Shown: positions 1 through 17,598, numbered from the stretch's first letter. The stretch is 64,000 nucleotides of DNA from Strigamia acuminata (GCA_949358305.1 OX442319.1:12896001-12960000), one strand, 5' to 3'. Made by a program: numbers and translations. Notes: generated from the sequence alone by a model not told the origin.

Positions 1-735
1 ATTTTTGGAATTTTAAATTTTAAATTGTATTCGTTTTGCTTTTTCAATTTTGAATTTGAATTTGAATTTTTTGTTATTGTTTTTGTTTTCTTTTTTGGAA
101 TTTGTTCTTTTTTTGGTGTTTTGGTGTTATTATTTGGGTGTTTTTAGGTGTTTTTTTGTGATTTTTATTTGTTTTTGGTGTTTTTTTGCATTTGTTTTGA
201 GTTTTTGGTGTTTTTTTGCATTTGTTTTGAGTTTTTGGTTTGGTTTTGTAACTTTGTGTTTTTTTTTGTGGTATTTTTGTAAATTTTTTAAACGTTTTCT
301 TTTGTTTTTTGTGATTATTTGGTGATTTTTTTTTCTTCTAGTTTTTATGGTGTTTTTGTTAATTTTACTTTTTTGGTGTTTTTTAAATTATTTTTTTGGT
401 GATTTTTTTCTGTTTTTTTTTTCTGGTTTTTTAGTGATTTTTACTGGTTTCTTGGAGATTTTTCTGATTTTTTGGTGATTGTATCTGGTATTTTGGTAAT
501 TTTTTCTGGTATTTTGGTGATTTTTTCTGGTTTTTTGGTGTTTTTTTTTTAATTTTTTGGGGTTTATTTTAATTTTTTTTTAGATTTTGGTGTTTTTTAA
601 AAGTTTTTTGGTGTTTTTAGAAGATTTTGGTGTTTTTTAAAAGGTTTTTGGTGTTTTTAGAAGATTTGTGGTGTTTTTTAAAAGGTATTTGGTCTTTTTA
701 GTTGTTTTTTGGTGTTTTTTAGTGTAAACAGAAAA
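1..735. repeat. T-rich degenerate tandem repeat (TTTTTGGTG motif)
   Basis: Nearly pure T/G sequence with a recurring TTTTTTGGTG motif at irregular spacing. Near 590-680 the units alternate 'ttttaaaagg' and 'ttagaagatt' around the same ggtgtttttt core. Open frames here are low-complexity Phe/Val/Leu strings and are not credible genes. Confidence 0.75.
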
Positions 736-1627
736 TTTTAATTTCTAATAACTTTTGAATTTATAACATCAATTTTATTTTTTAAAAAAAAAAATTGATT
801 TTTACCATCTGATAAAGTGATTAATGTGTTCCTCAACAGTTCCCTAACAAGCAAAATAAATCTAAATATAACAACAAAAAAAACCCAAAAAAAAACGAAC
901 AAATTAAACGCTGAAAGTTTGTAGTTGCAAATTGCAATTGAAAAAGAGGAAAGGTGCAATTTACACCGCAAAGAATTAGTTCCCAACCAAGAAATCGTTT
1001 GTTCTCTGGACCAGCAATTACTCAAAGGGTCAACGATCTCGGCCAAACGACCAAATCCCTAAAACCCCAGCATCAATTAAATGCTAATCTTTTCCGATTT
1101 CCTCGTCCGATACCATCAAATCCTCGCATTTTCTACAACAAAATCATTTCCTAACGCCAAATCATTAAAAAACACATTTCCACGTCCACTGGGACCTTAT
1201 TTGACCAATTTTAGCTCGAGGAACCATCTCGTGATGGTAATTTTGCCCGAAAAAAAAACATATCAACCCGACACCTTTCAACTTAATTTTGGTATTTGGC
1301 AGAGCGAGTCAAGTTACACACGATTCTTGCTCGAAGAACCATTTGCTCTGGGCAAATTCCACGACCTTCAAGCAAAAAACGAATTGTATAAAAAGTGTAT
1401 ATAAATTTAATGGGGAAAAATCAACATGGCGGTTGAAATGAAAAAGGGTTGAGTCTTTGCGAGAGGTTTGGGAGTAGTAAAAGATCTGTGAATTAATAGG
1501 AGCATGCTGTTTGAAGCGACCTTTCCACCTACGACTGAGGTGTGGAACCGGTTCCTCGTGACCAAAAGCCAAATTATTTTGAGTACATCTAACCACACAT
1601 TTAATTGCAAAGTCCAAAGTTTCATTT
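736..1627. other. Intergenic segment, nothing recognised
   Basis: Mixed-composition sequence between two T-rich repeat tracts. Short ORFs of about 65-107 codons overlap on both strands with no recognisable domain and no consistent splice structure. It could hold a distal regulatory region or 5' UTR exon of the gene at 3.3 kb, but nothing in the sequence shows that. Confidence 0.4.
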
Positions 1628-2095
1628 ACTTTGGTAATTTTCTATTTGGAATTTTTTTAACGGGTTTTTACTGGTGTTTTTTGATGTCCTTTGGTGTTTT
1701 TTGGTGAATTTTTGGTGTTTTTTGGTGTTTTTTGGTGTTTTTTATGTTTTTTTTTGTGTATTTTGGTGTTTTTTTTGTATTTTTTTTGTGTTTAATTTTT
1801 GTTTTTAAAAATTTATTTTGGTGTTTTTGGGTTTTATTTTGGTGTTTTTTGGTTTATTTTGGTGATGTTTGGTTTATTTTGGTGTTATTTGGTTTATTTT
1901 GGTGTTTTTTAGATTTTATTTTGGTGTTTTTTGGTTTATTTTGGTGTTTTTTGGTTTATTTTGGTGTTTTTTGTTTTTCTTTGGTGTTTTTCTGTTTTAG
2001 TTGTGTCTATTTATTGCTTTTTTAATTGTTTCTTTTGATTTCTTGTGTTTCTTTTGGTTTTTTTTGGTGTTTATTACGTTTTTTTTTGTCTTAAA
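1628..2095. repeat. T-rich tandem repeat (ttttggtgttttttgg)
   Basis: A second block of the same T/G-rich repeat as at the window start. Short units such as 'ttggtttattttggtgtttt' recur many times between 1660 and 1990. Any ORF across it is Phe/Trp/Val low complexity. Confidence 0.75.
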
Positions 2096-3302
2096 ATGTG
2101 ACAAATTATTGCTTGGGGACTGGAGGGTTGTGACACGTCACATTGATGTCTTATTCTCGAGAATTTGTTGCGCATTAAAGTTTCATTCGGATGCAAATCT
2201 ACCCTTTTATCTCAAAGCTGATTTTTTTGTCTGATTGCATATTTAGATGAGATTGACCCAGGTCCTTCCTGTACAAGACAAATGCCCTGTCTCGTTGCTT
2301 AACATGCAGAGGGAATCTCGGTTGCCATTTATTTATTACAGTTCTATTTTTTCTTTCCCATCTCTCTCTCTCTCTCTCGTGATGCCGTGAATATTAAATC
2401 ATTTTTTCATATTAAAAATTCGCATTAATACAAAAAACATAAATTCATTTCCTACTTCGAATCAACAATTGTTTATTTAACAATTTAACTCTTAACGGAC
2501 ATGAAATGTAAATATTATACTTTAACGTATGTGAACACCTTGCAGCCACTGATTTAAATCAAATAAAAATAAGTGTTTGAAGAGTAACACTATTTCAATT
2601 TTGATTTATATAAAGCCACCATTATTTTTTGTTGATAATTTTTTTTTTAAATTTAGGCCTATTTCTAATTTTTACCCACACTCTCATTCGAAACCAGGTC
2701 CATCCGTTTCATAAGCCAATACATGATCCACTAGTCTATTTAGGTGAACAATAAATATGAGCACAAAGTATGAGCATCTATTTTACATTTATTTATTTAA
2801 TATTACTTTGCATGTGAAAGTCATAGTTGAATGTATACACACATTGGATACTTGGATTGAATGTATTAAGGACATCTTTCGGATGTCCCGTGCTTTGTCA
2901 GAAAACAGGTGCAAATAAACTCCATTTCTTAAACCTTTTTAAGCTTTAAAACTATTCCCAAAATCTTTTACACTATTTTTACCCATCCATTTGGGTTTAC
3001 ATCTCCCAGTTACACCTTTTAACACCACTCTAGGTGTTTCTAGAAATTTTTAACACTATTTTACGTGTTGTTAACCCCATTTTAGGTGTTGTTAACACCA
3101 TTTTAGGTGCTGTTAACACCATTTTAGGTGTTTCTAACACTGTTTTGTCTGGTTTTAACATCATTTTAGGTGTTTTAACACCATTTAAGTATTTTTAACG
3201 CTATTTTAGGTGTTATAAATTTTTTACACCTTTTGAGACCTTTGAGAATTGCAGAACTTTATTTTTATTTCATTTTGTAATGATACATTATTTGTTTTGC
3301 AG
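2096..3302. other. Intergenic/upstream region of ANKRD6 with a small tandem array
   Basis: No coding exon is recognised. A CT microsatellite lies near 2360-2380. From about 3015 to 3225 there is a degenerate array of about 20-bp units around 'aacaccattttaggtgtt', ending 80 bp before the first recognised ANKRD6 exon acceptor (ttgttttgcag at 3302). Untranslated first exons of ANKRD6 may lie here but cannot be placed. Confidence 0.5.
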
Positions 3303-3333
3303 TTAAATCGACAGTTGGAGGTTGTGATCGTCG

Positions 3334-8459
<5,126 letters not shown>

Positions 8460-8673
8460 AAATTATATCAAACTCATCAAGCCATCGTCACTCTTTATAG
8501 AAACAAGAAATTGCCAAATGTACATTTGTAGCTATAAAAGCGACTAAGATATTTATCAGTCAGCATTTTTTCTTTGGTATGTTACTGGTCTAACTGCAAT
8601 TTTACCAATTAGATTGAATTATTAGAGGTGGATTTATAATCCTGCATTTCCAGCAGGAGCAGTGCTCTATACT

Positions 8674-9042
8674 CTAAGCCGGTACAATGTTGTCCTAACT
8701 CCTATTGGTTGAGCCGTCTCACTGGTGTAGTGGCACAAAAAGTAGCCCAGAATTGTAATCCAACTAGGCAAAACAACCAATAAAAAACTGAACCCTTGTT
8801 TACCTGCCAAAAGAAACCAACAAACTACGCTAACATTGTTTGATTGATTAAAAGGGGGAAAAGCTTATTTAGCAAATTAAATAAACATTTTATCATCATA
8901 TAAATAAAATCCATCATTCTAATCACTTTTTACACTGAAATTCATTGAAAATAAACAGAACTACTTTTCCGCATAGTATAGCAGTCCACAGTTAGGCGTA
9001 ATCCGGCTCAACCAATAGGAGTTAGGACAACGTTACACCAGT
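8674..9042. mobile_element. Second copy of the same MITE family
   Basis: The left end 'acaatgttgtcctaactcct' and right end 'aggagttaggacaacgttac' are inverted repeats. The interior shares 'cattctaatcactttttaca' and 'aataaacagaactacttttc' with the copy at 6.94-7.21 kb. It lies 3' of ANKRD6. The terminal inverted repeats differ from the first copy, so the family is diverged. Confidence 0.75.
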
Positions 9043-9098
9043 TTGGAATATAGTGGCTTTACTCAATACATAGTTCGGCTTTACGATTACACAGTATA

Positions 9099-9572
9099 CC
9101 CAGTGGCATAACCAGGGCCACTTTATCTGTAAAGGTTAGATCACAAAGGGGCGGGTAAACAGTCGCTTGCAGGTAAAGTTTTGCGTTTTCAATTACCCAC
9201 AGAAGCCTAAAAAGTTACCCGCTTTAATGTAAAGCAAAAGCAGGTAACTGAAAGCGGATAGTTTTACCCGCAAGCGGGTGCTTACCAGGGATGGACTGAG
9301 TACAAATTTAGTACCAGGAAATCTGGATGGGTCGGGCCACAGGGATAGGCTACGGTGAGCCAGGGACGGGTCACGGTGGGCCCGCCATGGGCCACCAGGG
9401 GCGTTCATTTTACTTTCAAGATTACAGAGTAAAACAAAAATTTGTAATACGTGCGTGCAAAAGATAAAATTCGCATAGAAATTGGTAAAAATTTCAGACA
9501 AAAGGTTTCTAGAAATCAAAGTGCCTAGGGTCTACGGAGGTCTAAAAGCGGCCCTGGGCGTAACTAGAAGTT
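9099..9572. mobile_element. Composite hAT-like MITE remnants
   Basis: The left end 'cagtggcataaccagggcc' and right end 'ggccctgggcgtaactag' are imperfect inverted repeats of a hAT-like non-autonomous element. Inside it, from 9286, 'cagggatggactgag' followed by 'aaatttagtaccaggaaatc' resembles the start of the hAT MITE at 33331. It is probably one element inserted into another and then eroded. Confidence 0.5.
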
Positions 9573-9778
9573 GTCGGGCTCTCGCGTAGTTTTTCGTTCC
9601 AACATATCAATATTTATTTTCATTTCTTATTTTACAGTTCAATTGTAAAATCCTATATTTCATTTATCAACAACAAATTATAAATTAAATCCTATTCCTA
9701 TACTTCGGTGAAGACTTCGCTTTTGGAATGTACAATAAAAACATCTTGATATAAATAAACACGCCGAAATGACACGTT

Positions 9779-12700
9779 TTATGATTTCTTCAATAAATCA
9801 CTTATCTGGAGATATAAAAATACATATTTCACCAAACCGTAGCAGTCGAACCTCGCTATAACGAACAGCAAGGAACCGGAGAAACCTGTCCCTTAAAACG
9901 AACTGCGATATAACGAATTTCTTGTTATAACGAATAGTTAAAAATGACTCGGTTGGCCATAGAATAACACAACGATTTCTCGGGTTCATTGAGATTCGTT
10001 ATAACGAGGCTCGACTGTATTTTCCAAACAAAATACCTGTGCTTTATACATCTCTTTGACGTCGACTAAATCCAGGCGTAGTTCGTCGGCTTCCTCCAAC
10101 TTCTCGCCGTACATTTGCAGCAGAGCATTGTACTTTCGTTGCGTATCTTCAAAGTTGCATTTTTGTTGCTCCAGTTGTTTCAATTCTTCGCTCAGCTCTT
10201 CGTTGCACGTTGTCATCTGAATCATTTCCAAGGCCATTGACTCGCGGACCCTCTCCAATTGAGCTATTTCAGACTTGAGAAAATGGATTTAAAAAATTTA
10301 ATTTTTGTTATTTATTTATTTATTTATTTATATATTTATTTTTGGATTTTCCGTACTTGCAATTGAGCTATTTCGCCGTCGCGCATCTTCAGTTGGGATT
10401 GCAGATTTTCTAGTAGGGATGTGGCGCTGTTGCTGCGGAGAGCTTCGTACAAGTTGAATTTGCTTCCGTTCGTCGATGATGTCATTATGAGGCTTTGGTC
10501 CAGCAGGTCCTCGTGTAGCCAGGGGTTGTAGGATTCGCTAACCGAACTGAAGCGAGACAGGCTCGGAGTGGGGCTAGGCGGGTTACTGGTTTCGTGGACG
10601 TGCGTCGATAATCTCCGTTCCTTATGGCAGCAACAAAATGGATTAACATGCAGACAAGTTAATAAAAGAAATGCGAATTTTCCCCAAAAAATTAACTTTA
10701 TTCCCCAAAAAATTTACTTTTTTCCACAAAAAATTCGCTTTTTTTCCCCCCCAAAAAAAAACTTTTTTCTCCAAAAAATTGACTTTATTCCCCAAAAAAT
10801 TCACTTTTTTCCCCAAAAAATTCACTTTTTTCCCCAAAAAATTCACTTTTTTCCCCAAAAAATTCACTTTTTTCCCCAAAAAATTCACTTTTTTCCCCAA
10901 AAAATTCACTTTTTTCCCCAAAAAATTCACTTTTTCCCCAAAAAATTGACTTTCCCCCCAAAAAATTCATAATTTACCCAAAAAGGATGCTTTTAACTGC
11001 TCTCTACCACTAAGCATACTCACTTTATCTTTAAGTTGATCTTGTAGTAACGCAGATTTCCTTTTCTCAGCTTCAACGACTGTCTTTTCAATATCCAACT
11101 GATGTGTCAAAACTTTCTACAAATACAACGACCTTAAAATCCGATTTCCTTTAAACTCCCTCTTCCCTCTATCCAATCACCTGCTCTCTTTTTAAACTAC
11201 TAATCTCATCCGCATAAGTTTGCTTCAAATTTTCCTTCTGCAATAACTCCCTAGAAAAACCATCAAATTTAACACAGGAAAATTCTTTTCTTTATAAATA
11301 CCGTACTGCCTCATTTAAACGCCCGGGTTCATTCAAACGCCGGGGGTTCGGTGGCGTTTATTACATCGCGCGCCGCCCCGAACCGACTTTACCGGGAGAG
11401 AGTCAGCCCAAAACAAAAATTAAACGCCCCGGCGTTTAAATGAGGCAGTACGGTACACCAAATTACTTCTTCTTCCATTCTTCTAACGAATTCAGCTTGG
11501 TTTGCTCAGTCTCCAACTGAATTTCCAGCCTATTTTTCTCCTGCTTCAAAATATCGTTTTGGACTTCAAAAGTGGACAAGCGGTTACTCACATCACGATA
11601 CTTGTCCAACATTGACCGCTCTTTTTCGACAGCTATCGACAGTTGGTTCTGCGCCTTACCTATATTCCATTTTATTTAAAATTTATTTATTTATTTATTT
11701 ACTTATTTAAACAATACTTAATCTCTCGGTTAGATTGCTCTCGACTTGTTCCCAAGTGGTTGATTGATGATTAAAGGTTGATTGCAAATTTTCAATTTGT
11801 CTCAATAAAGGACGAGTGGCTTTTTAAACGAAAATAAATATTCACGTTATGTATACAAATAAGGGAAAAATGACAAAGTTACCGGAAGATACACTCTGAC
11901 CGAGTTCCTGATTGCGGACTTCTGCCTCTTGCAGTCGCTAAAGGAGAATGAAATTATTGAATCATCATTTTGACTTAAAAAAATGTATCTTTTACGAGCA
12001 AAATGTATCTTTTACGGGCATAAATGCATTTTTGAGGTGTTAAAATGCATTTTTAAGGTGTTAAAATGCATTTTTTAGGGTGTTAAAATGCACCTTTAGG
12101 TGTTAAAATGGATTTTTAGGGGCTAAAACGTGTTTTTAGGGGCTCAAACGTGTTTTTTAGAAGCTAAAACGTGTTTTTAGGGGCTAAACGTGTTTTTAGG
12201 GGCTAAAATGTATTTTTAGGGGGTTAAAATGTATTTTTAGAAATTAAAATGTATTTTTAGGAATTAAAATGTTCTTTTAGAGACTGAAATAGATTTGTGG
12301 TTGCTAAAACAAATTTCTGAGATGCAAAATAAAGCCAAATCTTACCTGTTGCAAATCTGAAATTTCTTGCCTGAGCGCATCTTCCTTTCTGTTGGCTTGT
12401 TGGTCACTCCTTCCCAGACTTAACCTCAAATCTTCAATCTGCATGAGGAGCCCTTCCTGAGTCAACCGCGCATCTCTTTGAGCCCGATCCAAACACGCTC
12501 TCAATTCGTCTTTAGCCGCCATTTCGGCGCTCAGCGACGCTTCCTGCAAACAAACAAACTAAAAAAGACGTCCATTACCAATAAACCTACTGCAGAATAT
12601 ACTTGGATCATTGTTTCCTTTTCCTGGCTGACTCGGCGAAGATCCGTCACCTCTCTAATTAAATTATCAAATTAATTAATTTATTTATTTTTAAAATATT

Positions 12701-15700
12701 ATGCTTAACTTGGTCAACGAATCCAGAGTAACTTGATTAACTTTGGCCTTCTCTCGGGTTTCGCTAAGCTCGAGTTCAAGATTCGCAAAGTCTTTTTCTT
12801 GTTTTTGGACAGTGTTAGTCAGTTGTCTTATTGCATCTAATTAAAAAAAATTTATTCAATTAAATTCAAAAATTAGATTGTCAGAAATATCGCTTCGATT
12901 AAGAAGGTAATTTGACTTTCTGCACGCAAGTTAAATGCAAAAGGTTCGGGTGACAAGATACCGTGATTCCACAAATAATGGCCTCGGCTGGTATTCGAGG
13001 GCGGTTGTGAGCGGCGGTCGGTTGCCTCATGGCCAGGACCATGGGGCGTTTGGACACCATTCACGATTAAGAACAACACAGAGAACACACAGTTTGGGAT
13101 TAATAGTCTTTATTGCCGTCGTTGTCTAGGGGTTATTGCGGAAATACGGTAAATTTAATTTTGCAAAGTTTTCTTACCGATTTGTTTTCGCTCTATCTCT
13201 TCTTTCGCCGTCAACGACTTACGAACACGGTCCAACTCCGCCGTTCTTTCGTCAATCTTCAACCTGCAACGACAAGCGTAAAATCAGATGCCGCACTTTC
13301 AACTTTAATATTTTCAAACAACTTTTGTTGTTTGATGAGATTGTCGGTTTCTTTTTCCTTCACTCGTAGTTTTTTGATAATGTTCGACTGCTGCAGTTGT
13401 TGTTTCGACAGTTTTTCGCCTTCCAGCATCAACTCTTGTATCTGCGTATCTTTTTCCGTGATCATTTCCTCCACTTGTTTGGCGCAGAGTCTGGTTGCAG
13501 CTTCTTCTTTCTTCGCTTGCACCTCAATCTTCAGACTTTCCTTTTCCTAAATAATGTTAAAGTTAGTACTAAACAACGCGTGACCAATCGTGGTTCCGCA
13601 GATCCGCACCGTAAGTGCTAGCTGTAGGTTTCTTTCCATCGTGCCTAATCGCTGCGACAATTCTTCGGTCAAAGACGTAACATCTTTGGTGTCTTCGGCG
13701 TGCACTTGTTCCGAATGTTTCAGCTGACTGTTTGAACATAATATTTTGTTAACTGCAAGATCTGCATTTTCACACACAGTAGAACAGATAAACGCATAAT
13801 AATAATAATAATAATAAGATTAAAAAAGAAAAATGCATTTTTGGAAGCATAAAAATGCATTTTTGCCTATAAAAATGCATTTTTACTTTAGAAATGCTTT
13901 TTTTTTTACTAAAAAAGTGCATTTTTCTGTCTAAAATACTGTGTAAAAGTATTCACCCAATACCTTGAGAGAGAATTATTATTTTCCTGCAAACTGATGT
14001 TTTCCCTGCTTAGTTCCACAAGTTTGGCCTCCCTTGCATGGAGCAGTTCAGTCAAATCAGCAATTGTCTATCCCAAAAAAATATAAATTTACGCTACCAA
14101 TTTGATTACAAACTATACTCTGACCGACCTTAAGAAGGACCCTAACTCAAAGCCTCATTACTCCTAACTATGGAGTATGTCACACCACCAGGAAAAGTAG
14201 TTTCAGTGAGTATTAAATTGTAATAAATTTTTGACAATTTTTAATCGATTTTTATCGATTTTTATCGATATTTTAACGATTTCTATCGATTTTTATCGAT
14301 TTTTTTAACGATTTCTATCTATTTTTATCGATTTTTGACGATTTTAATCGATTTCTTACTATTTTTAATCGATTTTTATTGATTTTTATCGATTTTTATT
14401 GATTTTTATCAATTTTTATTGATTTTTATCGATTTTTATTGATTTTTATCGATTTTGATTGATTTTTATTGATTTTTATCAATTTTTAACGGTTTTAATC
14501 GATTTTTAACGAGTTTTATCGACATTGTTCAAAGTTGTTAAAATCGATTAAAACCGTTAAAAATCAATAAAAATTAATCAAAATCCATTAAAAATTGTAA
14601 GAAATTGATTAAAATCGTTAAAAAATCGTCAAAAATCGATCAAAAACGATCAAAATTAATCAAAATCGTTTAAAAATTGATAAAAATCGATGGAAAATCG
14701 ATTGAAAATCGATTAAAAATCGTAAAAAATCGATTCAAAATCGTAAAAAATCGATTCAAAATCGTAAAAAATTGTCTAAAAATCGAAGAAATTGATTAAA
14801 GTTTAATACCGACTAAAACTACTTTTCCTGGTGGTGTGACACACTCCACAGTTAGGACTAATGAGGCAGTGAGTTAGGATCCTTCTTAAGGTCGGTCAGA
14901 GTATAATAATCAATTCTATCCACACCTTAGCTAACTTCTCAGCCTCACTATTCGCGCCATCACTTGCCGAAACACCTGCAAACACCACCAGCAATTGTAA
15001 TCCGCCACTAATACAAATCAATCAATCTGACCTTCCAAAGCGTGCTTCCTGTTGCCGGCCACCATTCTAGAGTAACATTTCACGCTCGGACAATCCGAAG
15101 CCGGACTTTCCGATCTATCCGTGCGCTTCGAAGGCGGCGTTTTCCCCGTCCACATCTGCTTGACCGGCGACAAGCTAATCTTGTCCAGGTTGTCCCCGTT
15201 CGGCGAAGACATGGAAATGATTTCCACGTCGGACGAAGTCGTCGTTTCCACTTCGTCGGCCGAAGTGTGCCCGCTGTTCTGCTCCGACTCCAGCTTGACC
15301 ATGTCCGACTTGTCCGACGAGGCCGTCGAGTGCGGTGACCGCGATCGACCGCCCTCTTGGTCCTTAATCGCGTCGTCTATCATGCATTTGACGAAAGATC
15401 CGACCGAACTGCTGCAACTCGCTATCGAGTCCGTCGACTTTGTTTCCAAGTCTCTGCCGTCGCGGCTTTCGTCGCGGCTTTCGTCGCTTTCCGTGAAATT
15501 CACGGACTTGGGGCTTTTGTCGGCTTCCGCCGAAACCCCGCTCGGCCGAAACATCGCAATGTCCGCATACTGGATCCGCGTTTCGGAATCCTTTTCGTAG
15601 CTTTCGTCCGAGTCTGTCGCTTCCTGCGTTAATGTTTTGCTGCTGTCGGTGGATTTGTCCAACGCTTCCGAACTTATGCTCTTTTCAGACACAATTGGAG

Positions 15701-16181
15701 GAACTTTAACTTCTTCCGCCGCTTTTTCTCGGCTCTGGTTAATCACAACCTCGCACTGTTGGGCGTCACTGTCGCTGGAATAAATAAAATATTTTTTTTT
15801 TAAAAGACGTTTGTAAATAAATAAATAAATACCGTAATGCCTTGAACAATGGCCCGGGCGTTTAATTTTTTTTTCGACTCGCCCGCCAGGCGCTTATTCA
15901 AAACCAGGCGATTATTTAAGCCAGGCCTCTATCCAATAAAAAAGTTGCTGACTCCGAACGTTTCGTTTGTTGAGGTTTCGTCCGTCGAAGTTTTCTCCAA
16001 AAGGCTACTAAAAACCGTTTTTAAAAACCGTTTTTAAAATATTTTTCGGTTAACCCGGCGTTTAAACGCGCCCGGCGTTTATTTGAGGCAGGCGCTTATT
16101 GGTTTTTCGGCTGGCGGTTGCCAGGCGCTTAATCAAGAGCCGGCGCTTAATTGCGCCCGGCCATTGTTCAAGGCAGTACGG

Positions 16182-16216
<35 letters not shown>

Positions 16217-16961
16217 ATTATTTTTCATTTATAAACAATATATTTAAACTACTGCTAGACTTGGAAAATGTAGTATAAATTAATTGGTTAAATTAATTAT
16301 AAAGTGGTTATTTTTCTTTTATAAATTTGTTGTTGTAAATTTAAATTTAACAACAACAAATTTTTTATTTATACTATATTTTATCATGTTTATAAACACT
16401 TTATTTCTTCCAGTGTGTCCGGCTTCGCTTCGTTTTCGTCGGATGGCAGAAGCAAGACTTCGGTGAAGCCGCTTTCGACTTTTCCGACCGAAGGTTGTTC
16501 GACAACTACAAGAAAATTTGTCTCCTGCGTCTGTTGCTTTGGCTGGAGAGCTTCAGGAGAGGATTCTAGTTCGCTCTTCTCCTCAATTGTATCTTTCATC
16601 AATGAATTTTCAAGGTCGTCTGCCTTGGACTGGTCAACAGGCTCAAAAAAGGATCCACTGAACGACCCCCACAGACTTTCTGCTAGCTTTTCAGCCTGGG
16701 GTTTTAAATCTGAAGTTTTCTTTTCATTCTTCTTTTCCAGTCCGTAGGATGCAAAGAAATTGTCAATTTCACCTGAAATAAATTTTAATTTAATTTAATT
16801 TAATTTAATTTTGTTTTATTTTTGTTTCAATTATTACCACTAGGTTTTGCTTCATTCTGTGCTGACGAGTCCTGGATGTCCAATGCGCGATCGATTGTTT
16901 TCTGTGCCTGGTTAATGGCACTTTTGGCGAAATTCGCTATTCCTTGGTTGAACCAGCTCAT
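9779..16961 (-). CDS. TMF1: TATA element modulatory factor 1 (Golgi coiled-coil protein, golgin)
   Basis: Long coiled-coil golgin/ARA160 that captures vesicles at the Golgi and binds Rab6. I reconstruct 19 coding exons, all GT-AG and in phase: 16961-16838, 16772-16400, 15774-15032, 14975-14926, 14067-13964, 13727-13610, 13546-13323, 13263-13178, 12836-12710, 12654-12603, 12543-12346, 11937-11883, 11819-11718, 11659-11467, 11250-11181, 11116-11024, 10620-10357, 10273-10037, 9805-9779. They give about 1079 aa, close to the about 1090 aa of human TMF1. The N-terminus MSWFNQGIANFAKSAINQAQ, the acidic Ser-rich region, the coiled coils (EGEKLSKQQLQQSNIIKKLR, LRQEISDLQQ) and the C-terminal Rab6-binding type segment (LLQMYGEKLEEADELRLDL) match the family in order. 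The last exon encodes only ISDLLKKS. The exon 2 donor (gtgttt) is weak. Several introns are filled with MITEs or arrays. Confidence 0.93.
9843..10017. mobile_element. pogo-type MITE in the last TMF1 intron
   Basis: The left end 'cagtcgaacctcgctataac' and right end 'gttataacgaggctcgactg' are inverted repeats of the pogo/Tigger type, with TA at the right flank. The element makes up about three quarters of the 231-bp final TMF1 intron (9806-10036). Without the splice, translation of exon 18 would run into it and stop, hiding the true C-terminus. Confidence 0.85.
10675..10975. repeat. 21-bp tandem array in TMF1 intron 16
   Basis: About 13 units of cccc-A6-ttcac-T6 with a strict 21-bp period, degenerate at both ends. 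Because 21 is divisible by three, every frame is open, giving spurious FPQKIHF-type and NFLGKKV-type ORFs on both strands. Confidence 0.9.
11302..11456. mobile_element. MITE with TACCGTACTGCC ends in TMF1 intron 14
   Basis: The left end 'taccgtactgcctcatttaa' and right end 'ttaaatgaggcagtacggta' are perfect inverted repeats. The core is GC-rich with repeated 'aaacgccc/gggcgttt'. Related copies occur at 15.83-16.18 kb and, as a right end only, near 25.37 kb. Confidence 0.85.
11995..12310. repeat. About 20-21-bp tandem array in TMF1 intron 11
   Basis: Degenerate units of the form gttAAAATgcaTTTTTagg, with drift of the core from tgcat to cgtgt. It lies between the exons at 12346 and 11937. Confidence 0.85.
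13024..13142. repeat. Dispersed repeat fragment shared with 53.2 kb
   Basis: The segment containing 'aggaccatggggcg', 'ggacaccattcacgat' and 'tttgggattaata' recurs at 53221-53331 with scattered differences. This copy sits in TMF1 intron 8. It is probably part of an unidentified transposon. Confidence 0.65.
14112..14910. mobile_element. Large palindromic MITE in TMF1 intron 4
   Basis: The inverted repeats are about 95 bp long: left 'tatactctgaccgacctta', right 'taaggtcggtcagagtata'. Between them lie a left arm of 'atcgattttt' units (period 10) and a right arm of complementary 'aaaaatcgat' units, so most of the 0.8 kb can pair with itself. The subterminal 'ccacagttagg' and 'aaaagtagt' motifs link it to the MITEs at 6.94 and 8.67 kb. 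Confidence 0.85.
15828..16184. mobile_element. MITE of the TACCGTA family in TMF1 intron 2
   Basis: The left end 'taccgtaatgccttgaacaa' and right end 'ttgttcaaggcagtacggta' are inverted repeats. The interior has repeated 'ggcgtttaa' and 'aggcgctta' in both orientations, as in the copy at 11.3 kb. A TAAA microsatellite follows to about 16217. Confidence 0.8.
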
Positions 16962-17598
16962 TCCGGCGCTATGGATGGTGAACAGGCGTGTGGGACATCA
17001 CGCAGCAAAAACTATACTCTAAAAACTACAAGCTGACACCATGTTTACATTCGTGCATAGCCTCGAACCCGGATACGTTTAGGATGAAACCACCGAATTA
17101 ATCGTTGAGTTAATGAATGTATACTTTAAAGCTTTATTTATGCGTTTTTTCTTTGTTGAAATTAAATTAAGAATTAAATGTTATTCATGATATTTCAACA
17201 TTTTGCTCGATGACATTGCGCCACGTTGCGAAAATTTGCCACCAGACAACATCTAGCAATGGATTAAATCTCTTTTATCACTTAAAAAAATCAATCTGGT
17301 TTTGTATAAAATAAGGAATACGGTTTTTTAACATCAATAAAAACTTTATAATCGCTTTAAATATCCCTTTGAAATATTTATTGCGCAGTTGCCACCGATC
17401 GACCAAACCCCGCTTTGTAAAAAAAAATAAAAAAAAATTATTATTTTATAATTTAAATCACGAAAATAAATTTATTTATCCCGGAATAAAACCCGGAAAG
17501 ACAACAACTTTATCGATTTTTACAAAATTCGGAACTCGCTTCTTCGAGGCTAAATCTGATGCCTTCAAATAGGCTATTGCGCACGAATCTCCATGTCT
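16962..17598. promoter_or_regulatory. Spacer between TMF1 and the tRNA/DUSP genes
   Basis: This stretch lies upstream of the TMF1 start codon (minus strand) and upstream of the tRNA gene (plus strand), so it should hold the TMF1 promoter. No TATA box or other motif can be assigned with confidence. Confidence 0.35.

Noticed and set aside
1-2234. Hydrophobic Phe/Trp/Val-rich ORFs that look like membrane proteins
   Set aside because: They are translations of T/G-rich simple repeats, with no codon-level structure.
10568-10972. ORFs on both strands over the 10.7-kb array (FPQKIHF and NFLGKKV repeats)
   Set aside because: The 21-bp period keeps all frames open. The region is an intron of TMF1.
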